Shown here in pieces: positions 8,573-16,389 of a DNA stretch of 27,837 bases. The notes under the pieces were generated by a model that saw only the letters and a list, made by a program, of their open reading frames with translations, was not told the origin of the DNA and ran no database searches. This stretch comes from Tardiphaga sp. GTDB taxonomy: Bacteria; Pseudomonadota; Alphaproteobacteria; Rhizobiales; Xanthobacteraceae. Location: the NCBI GenBank assembly GCA_028290765.1, contig JAQGJF010000838.1, positions 1 through 27,837 on the forward strand. The letters are read 5' to 3'. The translations under genes were made by a program, and so were the position numbers. Position 1 is the stretch's first letter. Every line of letters starts with the position of its first letter.

Positions 8573-9610
8573 ATGGACAAGCGGATGCGTAAACCGAGAA
8601 TTGGCGACGTCGCCGAGCGGGCGGGCGTGTCGACCGCGACCGTCAGCCGGACCCTGGCCACCCCCGAACAGGTCAAGCCGACAACACGCGAAGCCGTGAT
8701 GAAGGCGGTTCGAGAAACCGGCTACGTGCTCAACGTCGCCGCCCGCAACCTGCGCACCCGCCGCACCCACGCCGTCCTGGCCGTGCTGCCGGACGCTTCC
8801 AACATCTTCTTCTCGCAGGTGCTGCGCGGCATCTCCGCCACGCTTCACCAACATGGCTACAGCCTGGTGATCGCCGATACCGCCAACGATCCGGAGCGCG
8901 AACGCGAGCATGCCGAGTTCATCCAGGGCGGACGCGTCGATGGCGTGCTGCTGCTCAATGGCCGCCTGCTCCCTTCCTCGCCGGCCACCAAACGCGGCGG
9001 ACACCTGCCCACCGTCAGTCTTTGCGAGCGCATTCCCGGCTCGCGGCTTCCGCATGTCGAGACGGCCAATCGCGATGCGGCGCGCGCCATGACGGAAGTT
9101 CTGTTGCAGCTGGGACACCGCCGCATCGGCTACCTGACCGGACCGCCGGCCAACGTGCTCGAACACGATCGCTTCGCCGGTTACAGCGACGCGCTCGCCG
9201 CCGGCGGAATAGCGCCTGACCCGCAGTTGGTGCAGCCCGGCGACTTCTCCATTGGTGCCGGCGAAGCGGCGGCGATTGCCTATCTGGCGCTTCCCCGGCT
9301 TCCTGACGCCGTGTTCGCCTGCAACGACGCCATGGCGATGGGGTTGATTCGCGGCTTCACGGCGGCTGGCGTCGCGGTGCCGGACAAGATCTCGATTGCA
9401 GGTTTCGACGACATCGAGTTCGCCGCCGCCTACAACCCCGCCCTCACCACCGTCCGCCAGTCGCGAGGCGAGATCGGCGCCCGCGCGGCCGCGATGCTGG
9501 TTGAGCTGATGGAGGGCAGACAGCTCCCCGGTCGCGAGATTCGTCTGCCGGCCGAGGTCGTCATGAGAGACAGCACGCGTGCGTCGGGTCGCATCATTAC
9601 CGCGAATTAA
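8573..9610 (+). CDS. LacI-family transcriptional regulator of the sugar ABC operon
   Basis: 345 residues from the ATG at 8573. The helix-turn-helix is IGDVAERAGVSTATVSRTLA (10-29), a canonical LacI recognition helix, followed by a hinge with NVAARNLRTRRTHAV. The effector domain has LAVLPDASNIFFSQVLRGI, DGVLLLNG, IGYLTGP, DAVFACNDAMAMGLIRG and SIAGFDDIEFA, all typical of the PurR/GalR group. The frame is open back to a TTG at 8480, but that extension would run through the operator region, and the sequence MDKRMRKP directly before the helix-turn-helix suits a true N-terminus. No convincing ribosome-binding site is visible. It is transcribed divergently from the binding protein and is the likely local repressor. 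Confidence 0.93.
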   Translation: MDKRMRKPRIGDVAERAGVSTATVSRTLATPEQVKPTTREAVMKAVRETGYVLNVAARNLRTRRTHAVLAVLPDASNIFFSQVLRGISATLHQHGYSLVIADTANDPEREREHAEFIQGGRVDGVLLLNGRLLPSSPATKRGGHLPTVSLCERIPGSRLPHVETANRDAARAMTEVLLQLGHRRIGYLTGPPANVLEHDRFAGYSDALAAGGIAPDPQLVQPGDFSIGAGEAAAIAYLALPRLPDAVFACNDAMAMGLIRGFTAAGVAVPDKISIAGFDDIEFAAAYNPALTTVRQSRGEIGARAAAMLVELMEGRQLPGREIRLPAEVVMRDSTRASGRIITAN

Positions 9611-9686
9611 TCTGCGCAGTCAGCTTTCATTCACTTCGCAACTTCTACTTTTGCGTCGGGACACAACACCCGATCAGGAGACTGCA

Positions 9687-9941
9687 ATGAAACTGAAATT
9701 TGCACTTGTTGGACTGGCTGCACTCGGCGGCGCGGCACTTTCGGCGGGAACCGCATCGGCGATGCCGATCGGGTTGGCGACCAATACCGACATCGCCTCG
9801 AACATCGACCAGGTCCGGCTGGTGTGCAACGCCTATGGCCGCTGCTGGCGTACGCCGGGCTATTATTACGGTGGTCCGGTGTACCGCCCGTACGGCTACG
9901 GTGGCGGCTGGCACCGCGGTTGGCACGGCCGCCGCTGGTAA
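9687..9941 (+). CDS. Small secreted Gly/Tyr/Arg-rich protein
   Basis: 84 residues. An N-terminal signal peptide (MKLKFALVGLAALGG onward) with likely cleavage after ASA at about residue 26 is followed by a short mature part: a QVRLVCNAYGRCWR segment with two Cys, then a low-complexity tail rich in Gly, Tyr, Trp, His and Arg. Small proteins of this make-up are common in Bradyrhizobium-like bacteria; their function is unknown. AGGAG lies 6 bases before the ATG, so the start is good although the frame is open further up. A strong terminator follows the stop by 3 bases, making this a single-gene unit. Confidence 0.8.
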   Translation: MKLKFALVGLAALGGAALSAGTASAMPIGLATNTDIASNIDQVRLVCNAYGRCWRTPGYYYGGPVYRPYGYGGGWHRGWHGRRW

Positions 9942-9944
9942 CTC

Positions 9945-9969
9945 AAAGGGGCGCTTCGGCGCCCCTTTT
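9945..9969 (+). terminator. Intrinsic terminator of the small secreted protein gene
   Basis: AAAGGGGCGC, a TTCG tetraloop, then GCGCCCCTTT and a further T. The ten-pair stem is perfect. It is an A-stem-T hairpin, so it may work in both directions. Confidence 0.92.
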
Positions 9970-10030
9970 CATTGGCGCGGTTCCCAGTTCCCGGTTTTAT
10001 TGATCCGGTATGTGATGCGCAAGCCACAGT

Positions 10031-10152
10031 GAATCGCCGTAGCTTGTAGCGGTAAGGCCGCAAACAAGGTAACGGCGGTACACAACGCTGGATACATTCC
10101 GAGCGATCACTTCGAGCCGTCCTGCGGGCAACAGGCGGCTCGTTTTCTTTTC
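10031..10152 (+). ncRNA. Candidate structured small RNA
   Basis: This 120-base stretch lies between two genes, has no sustained reading frame, and ends in a good intrinsic terminator. Upstream of the terminator is a nested fold: CGCCGT (10035-10040) can pair with ACGGCG (10072-10077), and inside it GCGG (10049-10052) pairs with CCGC (10058-10061). The terminator cannot belong to the preceding small protein gene, which already has its own at 9945-9969, so a separate plus-strand transcript is implied. No promoter is convincing; the start could be anywhere from about 9975 to 10035. I do not recognise the family. Confidence 0.45.
10113..10151 (+). terminator. Intrinsic terminator with T-tract
   Basis: CGAGCCG (10113-10119) pairs with CGGCTCG (10136-10142); after one bulged T the stem continues with CCTG/CAGG around a 7-base loop. 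TTTTCTTTT follows at 10143-10151. The T-tract is only on the plus strand, so it does not serve the minus-strand YegP gene. Confidence 0.82.
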
Positions 10153-10194
10153 AATCCGTACCGGGCGCGACGTTGACGTGCTGCAGTCGCCAGA

Positions 10195-10527
10195 TCACGT
10201 GTTGTCTTCGGCGGAAGCCGCCGGCGCATTCTTCTTCACGGATTCGATCCCGCCGTCCCTCGCGGCCACCGAAGAATAGATCTCGCTGGTGCCGACCACC
10301 TGCCCGTTGGTAGCCTTGAGATTGAACATCGGCTGGCCGTTCTTGGCGAGTTTTCGTTCATAACGCTCGTCCTTCGGCGCGTTCTCCTTGACGGAGGCGA
10401 TCCCGCCTTCCGCGGCGGCCTTGGTGGTGTAGGACTCGCTGCTCAAAATGACTTCGCCGTTGGTCGCCTTCAGGACGAAGTGGAATTGACCGCTTGTCCC
10501 CTTCGACAATACGAATTTTCCAGCCAT
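10195..10527 (-). CDS. YegP-family protein with two tandem DUF1508 repeats
   Basis: 110 residues made of two copies of the roughly 50-residue YegP domain. Repeat 1 (about 3-50) reads GKFVLSKGTSGQFHFVLKAT, then GEVILSSESYTTKAAAEGGI, then SVKENAP. Repeat 2 (about 56-101) has RKLAKNGQPMFNLKATNGQV, then SEIYSSVAARDGGI and SVKKNAP. The double-domain length matches the family. No signal peptide is seen, so it is cytoplasmic. The function is unknown. GGGAGC precedes the ATG, and it stands alone as a single-gene unit. Confidence 0.92.
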   Translation of the reverse strand: MAGKFVLSKGTSGQFHFVLKATNGEVILSSESYTTKAAAEGGIASVKENAPKDERYERKLAKNGQPMFNLKATNGQVVGTSEIYSSVAARDGGIESVKKNAPAASAEDNT

Positions 10528-10813
10528 GGTTTCGCTCCCATACCTTGATGAACAAAGACATCGACCGAGCGCCGCGAAGTATCGCAGGCACGGTCGCGCC
10601 GTTCAAGCCGGCGGCATGTCGTGGATCGGCTGAACCGGCACGGGCGTTCGCATCGCCAATGCCGTTCATCGCCGGCGGTGACGATCCCTGCTCGAAGAAT
10701 TGATGAACACAGCCGCGTTCAGGTTTGCACCTGAACGTTCCAACGGTTAACCCGTCGGCTCACCCCGACGGGGTCGTCGCTCCCTCGCCTCCTCGAAGCA
10801 AGGATCCGCCCCA
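10528..10813. other. Intergenic region with two adjacent hairpins
   Basis: No gene is supported here. It must hold the divergent promoters of the YegP gene and the dehalogenase, but I cannot place them. Two consecutive perfect hairpins lie close to the dehalogenase start: GTTCAGGT-TTGC-ACCTGAAC (10717-10736) and CCCGTCGG-6 bases-CCGACGGG (10751-10772). Neither has a T-tract, so they are more likely leader structure or protein-binding sites than terminators. Confidence 0.5.
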
Positions 10814-11557
10814 TTGACCATCAAAGCCGTCGTCTTCGATGCCTATGGCACGCTCTACGATATCCAGTCCGTCGCCGCGATCACCGAGCAGGCGTTTCCC
10901 GGCTACGGCGAAATCATCACCCAGATCTGGCGCATCAAGCAGCTCGAATACACCTGGCTGCGGACGCTGATGCGGCGCTACGAGGACTTCTCCGTCATCA
11001 CCCGCGACTCGCTCGCCTACACGCTGCGATGTCTCGGATTGAAAAGCGATCCGGCCGTCTTCGCGCGCATCATGGACAAGTACCTGGATCTCGATCTCTA
11101 TCCCGACGCGCTGGCCGCGTTGTCGGCCATGAAGGAGCGCAAGCTTGCGATCCTGTCGAACGGCAGCACCGACCTGCTCCAGGCGCTGGTGGCCAACACC
11201 GGCCTCGACAAGCTGCTCGACGCCACCATCAGCATCGATCGCGGAAAAATGTTCAAGCCGAGTCCGGAGGCCTATGCGCTGGTCGAACGGACCCTCGGCG
11301 TATCGCCGGCCGACGTGCTGTTCGTGTCATCGAACCCGTTCGACGCCTGCGGCGCCAAGGCATTCGGCTTTCGGGTGGCGTGGATCGAGCGGGTCACCGC
11401 CGAAGCGATGGCCAAGGCGTGCGAAAACAACGATGTCCTGCCGCCGCTGACGATGTTCAAGGCAATCCGGATGCAGATGGACGAATTCGGGCTGGAGCCG
11501 GATCACCGCATTACGGCGCTGTCCGATCTGCCGAACCTGTTGCGGTCGCTGGATTAA
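10814..11557 (+). CDS. L-2-haloacid dehalogenase (HAD superfamily, type II)
   Basis: 247 residues. It hydrolyses short 2-haloalkanoates to 2-hydroxy acids in the cytoplasm through an aspartyl-ester intermediate. The residues expected from the well-studied family members are all visible: nucleophile Asp9 in FDAYGTL with Thr13, Arg40, Ser115 and Asn116 in LSNGS, Lys148 in MFKPSPEAY with Tyr154, and Ser172, Asn174 and Asp177 in VSSNPFDACGAK. The start is a TTG, with AAGGA about 9 bases before it; no ATG or GTG near the expected N-terminus is in frame. The gene stands alone, preceded by two hairpins. Its tail of about 30 residues after the catalytic core is slightly longer than usual. The dehalogenase call is strong, the natural substrate unknown. 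Confidence 0.93.
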   Translation: MTIKAVVFDAYGTLYDIQSVAAITEQAFPGYGEIITQIWRIKQLEYTWLRTLMRRYEDFSVITRDSLAYTLRCLGLKSDPAVFARIMDKYLDLDLYPDALAALSAMKERKLAILSNGSTDLLQALVANTGLDKLLDATISIDRGKMFKPSPEAYALVERTLGVSPADVLFVSSNPFDACGAKAFGFRVAWIERVTAEAMAKACENNDVLPPLTMFKAIRMQMDEFGLEPDHRITALSDLPNLLRSLD

Positions 11558-11585
11558 AGTCGCGGATTCGCAGCGGTTATACCCA

Positions 11586-11900
11586 CTACCGACGCCCGGA
11601 AAACGATCCCACCTTGTTCGACGGCTGCGTCTTCGGAACGATCAGCAGACAGCGCAGCTCGTCGATCTGACCGGCCATGCTCAAGGCCTGCCGCTTGAGA
11701 ACCTCCACGGCGTGGCCCTGATGGCCTTCCTTTTCCAGCTCTTTGATGCGGTCGTTGAAGGCAGCCAAGTCCTGGTGCAAGACCTCGATCTGATGCTGGA
11801 CCGGGAAGCGCGCGGGGTGAAATCTATCGCTCGCGTTCTGCTTTCCGGTGGCTGGTTTCGACGCGACGCCAAACCCGCGCCTCTCATGCTCTACGCCCAT
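11586..11900 (-). CDS. Hypothetical coiled-coil protein
   Basis: 104 residues. The N-terminal 35 look disordered and basic. Residues about 37-85 are a probable helical hairpin or coiled coil (QIEVLHQDLAAFNDRIKELE, then HAVEVLKRQALSMAGQIDEL). The tail is polar. Third codon positions are mostly G or C, as in the neighbours, which supports coding. The upstream GGGGGT is only a modest ribosome-binding site. It converges on the dehalogenase gene with 28 bases between the stops. I do not recognise a family. Confidence 0.55.
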   Translation of the reverse strand: MGVEHERRGFGVASKPATGKQNASDRFHPARFPVQHQIEVLHQDLAAFNDRIKELEKEGHQGHAVEVLKRQALSMAGQIDELRCLLIVPKTQPSNKVGSFSGRR

Positions 11901-12130
11901 GAATCACACCCCCGTGTTGCGCTACAGCATCGCGGAAGTGCGGCAGCCTGACAAGGGGGAACAGGGCCGGATCACCGGTGCCCCGTAGAGGTACCGGGCA
12001 GGCCCCGGATTCAGGCGGAAATTCGTCCGTTCCGGAACGGCGATAGCCCTCACAAACGCGGATTTGTCCCTTGAAGGCGCGTTGATCATTCGGGGTGCAA
12101 ACCCTTGAAATTCGCGGCCATTAGGAGCCC

Positions 12131-12346
12131 GTGGACGCCCTGACGTCCGGCGAGAGCCGCCAACGGGCGGTGCACGTCGCCACCTTCTTTACCGACGTCC
12201 GTCCAGAACCCGTCCTCAGGTTCGCAAAGCTTCACGGCATCCCGACCCACGAACTGGCGTCCGCCTACCGCGAGATAAAACAAGCCACGGGCGAAGCCAA
12301 CCCCGCGCTGGAGAACCTGCTTGGACAATTGGCGCCAACTGCTTGA
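12131..12346 (+). CDS. Putative partner (antitoxin-like) of a decayed AbiEii-type toxin gene
   Basis: 71 residues beginning at a GTG with AGGAG only 3 bases before it; an in-frame stop lies 9 bases upstream, so the frame cannot extend. The sequence is mostly helical and includes RPEPVLRFAKLHGIPTHELA, which could be a small helical DNA-binding segment, but I recognise no domain. Its last 26 bases overlap the start of the AbiEii-like remnant, which is the usual coupling of toxin-antitoxin pairs. The partner role is inferred from this arrangement only. It may be a leftover with no function, since the toxin gene is broken. Confidence 0.45.
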   Translation: MDALTSGESRQRAVHVATFFTDVRPEPVLRFAKLHGIPTHELASAYREIKQATGEANPALENLLGQLAPTA

Positions 12347-12540
12347 TCGCACTCTGTAGGGGTTCGCCGAACTCAAGCGGCAAGGCAAGCCTGCGCCGAA
12401 CTGGGTGCTCGGCGGGGGACGCCCTCATGATCTTCGCCGGCCACCGCCTGAGCCGGGACATCGACGGCGTTATTGACGATCCATAGTCCCTGGCCCTGCT
12501 CTTTCCGGAGACGACTGACGTCTACGAAACTATCAGGCGC
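12321..12540 (+). pseudogene. AbiEii/AbiGii-type nucleotidyltransferase toxin, decayed
   Basis: Reading from the TTG at 12321 gives DNWRQLLDRTL, a stop (TAG at 12357), then GFAELKRQGKPAPNWVLGGG. A missing base near 12424, inside what should be the GGTAL motif, moves the frame, and it continues as MIFAGHRLSRDIDGVIDDP. Another stop follows (TAG at 12484, a CAG-to-TAG type change), then SLALLFPETTDVYE. The GG(T)AL and GHRLSRDID motifs are those of AbiEii-family nucleotidyltransferases, with the catalytic D-x-D in SRDID. The similarity fades after about 12540, so the gene is also truncated at its 3' end. Two nonsense changes, one frameshift and a truncation make it non-functional. The family call is from recognising motifs by eye. 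Confidence 0.72.
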
Positions 12541-12733
12541 GTTGGTCCCACACGAATTGTCCGATTTTTCTGCGGTCGCCGCTTACGAATGCACCGTGGT
12601 GATGGATTTGCAGCCGTTGATGCGAAGCACGCCAGTTCTTAGAGAGATTCAATTCCAGCAGTGTTCTTTTTATTCGCGGCGGCTGCTAGAGGCGGCCGCA
12701 GTAAATGTTGTTTCTGCATGGAAGTGAATCGAA

Positions 12734-15070
12734 GTGACGATCATCGCAAATTGCCGGCTCGTGAGAGACCATCGAAATCGAGCCGGCAGGAGCCATGCGT
12801 ATTTGCTCATCGGCGCTGCATTCCTGCTGGCTGATCTCGCCTCTTCCACAACGATCGCAAGCGCGCAATCGAGCGTTGCATTGCCTGCAGTGACGGTGGA
12901 AGCGCCGACGCAAAAGCGAAAGCCCGCGCGCGCAACGGGGACATCCGTGCGGAGGACTCAAGCGGCGGCAGCACGCCAACGAAATCGAAATGTTGCGCCC
13001 GCGCAACCAACACCGTCAGAGCGCGCCGCCGCTGCAGCGGCAGCGCAGAATGAAGCCAAGCTCGGCTATCGCGCGATGCCGAGTTCGACCACGTTGCGCA
13101 CCGGCGCCTCGCCGCTCGACACCTCGCAGGCCGTCAACGTCGTACCCGCGCAGGTGCTGACGGATCAACTGCCGCGCAATCTCGACGACGCACTCGTCAA
13201 TGTCAGCGGCATCACCCAGACCAATACGCTTGCCGGCACCCAGGACGCCATCATCAGGCGCGGCTTCGGCGATAACCGTGATGGCTCGATCATGCGCAAC
13301 GGCATGCCGCTGGTTCAGGGCCGCAGCCTCAATCCAGCCGTCGAAAGCGTCGAGGTGCTGAAAGGACCTGCTTCGCTGCTGTATGGCATCATGGACCCCG
13401 GCGGCATCGTCAACACGATCAGCAAGCGCCCGGAGCTCTATCAGCACGGATCGATCACCGTGCTCGGCTCAACCTACGGCACCAAGAACGGCGGCGATGC
13501 CACCTTCGATATCACCGGCCCAATCGGCAAGGACGGTCTGGCCTATCGCTTTATCGCCTATGGCGTCAACGAGGACTACTGGCGCAATTTCGGGCGTCAC
13601 CGCGAAACGCTGATCGCGCCGTCGCTGGCGTGGTATGGCGACAACACCACGGTCCAGCTCAACTACGAGCATCGCGATTTCATTTATCCGTTCGACCGCG
13701 GCACCGCGCTCGACTCTCGCACCAACAAGCCGCTTGCGATTCCGGCGACGCGCCGGCTCGACGAGCCCTACAACAATATGTGGGGGACGTCCGACCTGAT
13801 GCAGGCCTCGGTCGATCACCGGATCAACGAGGACTGGAAGCTGTATGCGGCCTACAGCTACAACACCGAAACCTTCAGCGCCAATCAGCTGCGCGTCACG
13901 GCGGTCAACCCTGTCACCGGCATCGTGACGCGCAGCAATGACGGCACCCAGGGTTCGCTCAGCAACGTCAGTTATGGTACGTCCTACCTGCAGGGCGGAT
14001 TTTGGCTCGGCGACATGCGCAACGACGTGCTTTTCGGCGGCGACGCCCAATATCGCACGATCTACCGCAAGGACCTGATCCGGCAGGCGACCCCCAACGT
14101 GTTCAATCTTTACAATCCGGTCTATGGGCTGCTCCAGCCGGGCACGACGGTCTCGGCCAGCGACAGCGCCCAGACCGACAAACTTGGCAACCGGGCTCTG
14201 TTCTTCCAGGACACGCTTCATCTGACCAACCGGCTCGCGCTGGTCGGCGGCGTGCGTTACATGGAATACGAACAACTGGCAGGGCGTGGGCGACCGTTCA
14301 TCACCAACACCAATCTCACCGGCGACAAGGCGCTCCCGCTCGGAGGTGCCATCCTCAAACTCACCGAACAGATTTCTCTCTACGCGAGCTATACGCAGTC
14401 GCTAAAGCCGACCTCGACCATCGCGCCCCTCACCGGCGGTGTCGTGATTGGCTCCAACATTGCGCCCGAAGAGGGCGTCTCGTGGGAGACCGGTGTCAAG
14501 TTCGACATCAACAAGCGCCTCTCCGGCACGGTGGCGCTCTATGACATCGACAAGAAGAACGTGCTGGTATCGCAGCTCAACAGCGCGACCAGCCTTGTTG
14601 AATATCGCACCGCCGGCAAGGTCCGGTCACGCGGCGTCGAGGTCGACGTCACCGGAAAGCTGACCGATAGCTGGAGCATGATCGGAAGCTATGCCTATAC
14701 CGACGCGCGGGTGACCGACGACCCGACCCTGACTGGCAAGGCGCTGCAGAACGTGGCTCTGAACACGGGTTCGCTTTATCTCGTCTACGACTTCGGCACG
14801 GCTTTGCCGGGCCGGCTTCGGGTTGGCGCCGGTGCGCATTATGTCGGCGACCGGCCAGGCGACGCTCTGAACACCTTCGTCCTGCCGTCTTATGTCGTCG
14901 CCGACGCCTTTGCCACCTACGAGACCAAATACGAGACCCTGCCGGTGATCTATCAACTGAACGTCAAGAACCTGTTCGACAATGTGTACTACCCCTCGGC
15001 GGTGAGCCAGTTCTTCGTGGCAATGGGCGACGCGCGACGCGTATCGCTGTCGGCGACGGTAAAGTTTTAA
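12734..15070 (+). CDS. TonB-dependent siderophore receptor
   Basis: 778 residues, an outer-membrane ferric-siderophore importer. A signal peptide ends at about residue 44 (IASA-Q). A likely TonB box follows at 50-57 (LPAVTVEA). A Pro/Ala/Arg-rich linker of about 60 residues leads to the plug (about 115-225: DTSQAVNVVPAQVL, IIRRGFGDNRDGSIMRNGMP, VEVLKGPASLLYGIMDPGG, IVNTISKRP). The rest is a 22-strand barrel ending in a terminal Phe (SLSATVKF). No secretin-like N-terminal signalling domain is seen, so it is a plain transporter. The start is a GTG with GGAAGTG some bases upstream. The binding-protein gene begins 3 bases after the stop. I could not find a clear Fur or Irr box upstream. Confidence 0.95.
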   Translation: MTIIANCRLVRDHRNRAGRSHAYLLIGAAFLLADLASSTTIASAQSSVALPAVTVEAPTQKRKPARATGTSVRRTQAAAARQRNRNVAPAQPTPSERAAAAAAAQNEAKLGYRAMPSSTTLRTGASPLDTSQAVNVVPAQVLTDQLPRNLDDALVNVSGITQTNTLAGTQDAIIRRGFGDNRDGSIMRNGMPLVQGRSLNPAVESVEVLKGPASLLYGIMDPGGIVNTISKRPELYQHGSITVLGSTYGTKNGGDATFDITGPIGKDGLAYRFIAYGVNEDYWRNFGRHRETLIAPSLAWYGDNTTVQLNYEHRDFIYPFDRGTALDSRTNKPLAIPATRRLDEPYNNMWGTSDLMQASVDHRINEDWKLYAAYSYNTETFSANQLRVTAVNPVTGIVTRSNDGTQGSLSNVSYGTSYLQGGFWLGDMRNDVLFGGDAQYRTIYRKDLIRQATPNVFNLYNPVYGLLQPGTTVSASDSAQTDKLGNRALFFQDTLHLTNRLALVGGVRYMEYEQLAGRGRPFITNTNLTGDKALPLGGAILKLTEQISLYASYTQSLKPTSTIAPLTGGVVIGSNIAPEEGVSWETGVKFDINKRLSGTVALYDIDKKNVLVSQLNSATSLVEYRTAGKVRSRGVEVDVTGKLTDSWSMIGSYAYTDARVTDDPTLTGKALQNVALNTGSLYLVYDFGTALPGRLRVGAGAHYVGDRPGDALNTFVLPSYVVADAFATYETKYETLPVIYQLNVKNLFDNVYYPSAVSQFFVAMGDARRVSLSATVKF

Positions 15071-15072
15071 GG

Positions 15073-16101
15073 ATGGGCGCGCCGCGAAAAGCCATCGGGT
15101 TGCTGATTGCGCTGGCTTCCGCGTTTGTTGCCGGCACGGCGGCAGGCCGCGCCGATGAGATCACCCTTTACTCGACCAGAGAGGCAAATCTGGTTGAGCC
15201 GGTGATCGCGGCATTCACGGAGGCAAGCGGCGTCAAGGTCAGGCTTGTCTTTGTCGAAGACAGCCTGGTCAAGCGCCTGACATCGGAAAGTGACGCGCCG
15301 CCTGCGGACGTTTTGATGACGATCGGCTTGGACAAGACCACCCAGCTCTCTGGTCACGGATTGACGCAGGCCTTCGCATCACCGCTCCTCGATCAGGCCG
15401 TGCCGCCGAACTTGCGCGGCGGTAATTCGCAATGGGTTGCACTTTCCCTTAGGCCGCGAATTGTGATGGCGCGCAAAGACAGCCCGCTCACCGGGATCGA
15501 CTATGAAGATCTCGCCGATCCGAAATGGCGCGGCAAATTATGCATGCGCTCGCCGCTGCATCAGAACAACGTCGCGCTGATCGCGGCTTACCTTGTTCAT
15601 CATGGAGAGGGACCGACGGAGGCCTGGCTCAACGGCCTGAAAGCCAATCTGGTCCACAGGCCGGCCAGCAAGGATAATGACGTGGTCCGCGAGATCGCAC
15701 AGGGCACCTGCGAAATCGGCATCGGCAATACCGTGGCGCTGGCGCAACTGCGAGACGGGCGGGAAGGCGGCGACTGGAGCGGATGGGCGTGGGCGATCAA
15801 GGCGGTCCCGACGCTGTTCAAGGGCGGCGGCAGTCATGTGAACCTGACAGGCGCTGCCATTGCAAAGCACGCACCACACCCGGCCGCCGCGCTGAAATTC
15901 CTCGAATTTCTTGTCACGCCGGCGGCACAACGAATCTATGCCGCCGCCGAACTGGAATATCCCGTGCTTGCCGCGGCGGACCGCGATCCTATCCTCGTGG
16001 CGATCGGATCGTTCCCGGCCGATGCCCTGCCAATCGATCGGATTGCCGCACATCAGCAGGCTGCGATCGCCCTGATCAGGAAAGTCGGCTTCGACGAGTG
16101 A
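15073..16101 (+). CDS. Periplasmic iron-type substrate-binding protein (FbpA/AfuA-like)
   Basis: 342 residues with a Sec signal peptide ending around residue 27 (GRA-DE). The mature opening EITLYSTREANLVEPVIAAF and the segments PPADVLMTIGLDKTTQL, RGKLCMRSPLHQNNVALIAA, EIGIGNTVALAQL and HVNLTGAAIAKHAPHPAAAL are those of the class of binding proteins that carry ferric iron (Fbp/Afu/Fut). No lipobox is seen. The ATG lies 2 bases after the receptor stop, so the two are co-translated. No ABC permease or ATPase gene follows; the next gene is a PepSY-type membrane protein. The metal-binding Tyr pair usual near the C-terminal half of FbpA is not obvious here, so the cargo may be chelated iron. Confidence 0.88.
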   Translation: MGAPRKAIGLLIALASAFVAGTAAGRADEITLYSTREANLVEPVIAAFTEASGVKVRLVFVEDSLVKRLTSESDAPPADVLMTIGLDKTTQLSGHGLTQAFASPLLDQAVPPNLRGGNSQWVALSLRPRIVMARKDSPLTGIDYEDLADPKWRGKLCMRSPLHQNNVALIAAYLVHHGEGPTEAWLNGLKANLVHRPASKDNDVVREIAQGTCEIGIGNTVALAQLRDGREGGDWSGWAWAIKAVPTLFKGGGSHVNLTGAAIAKHAPHPAAALKFLEFLVTPAAQRIYAAAELEYPVLAAADRDPILVAIGSFPADALPIDRIAAHQQAAIALIRKVGFDE

Positions 16102-16171
16102 GCTACATTGCGCCAGAACGGTGCAACGTTTCGTCATGAGGCCGCGAGCTGAAAATAAAATTTCGATATGC

Positions 16172-16200
16172 ACCACGAAGTTGGCATTATTCTTCGTGGT
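16172..16200. repeat. Inverted repeat upstream of the PepSY-TM gene
   Basis: ACCACGAAG (16172-16180) and CTTCGTGGT (16192-16200) are perfect 9-base arms around 11 bases. No T-tract follows on either strand, so it may be a leader hairpin or a protein-binding site between the second and third iron-uptake genes. Confidence 0.5.
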
Positions 16201-16389
16201 ATGCGTCGTCGATGTGACGTCTGAGAACCGGCGCACCTGATATAGAACTATTACAAACTGCGTAGGCCCGAGTTGGGTGGCAGGACGAATATCTTTTCGG
16301 TATTGTCCGGTGACGCTGTTGAATCGACGGCGATTGCAACAAGCCTCGCCGATTCCGGTGCTGATCCCCGCGACATGTTCCTTTCGTCC

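Noticed and set aside
12473..12727. Plus-strand frame of 84 codons before the receptor
   Set aside because: No domain, poor start context and composition unlike the neighbours; it overlaps the end of the decayed toxin remnant.
16172..16200. Inverted repeat considered as a terminator of the binding-protein gene
   Set aside because: No T-tract on either strand; kept only as an inverted repeat.
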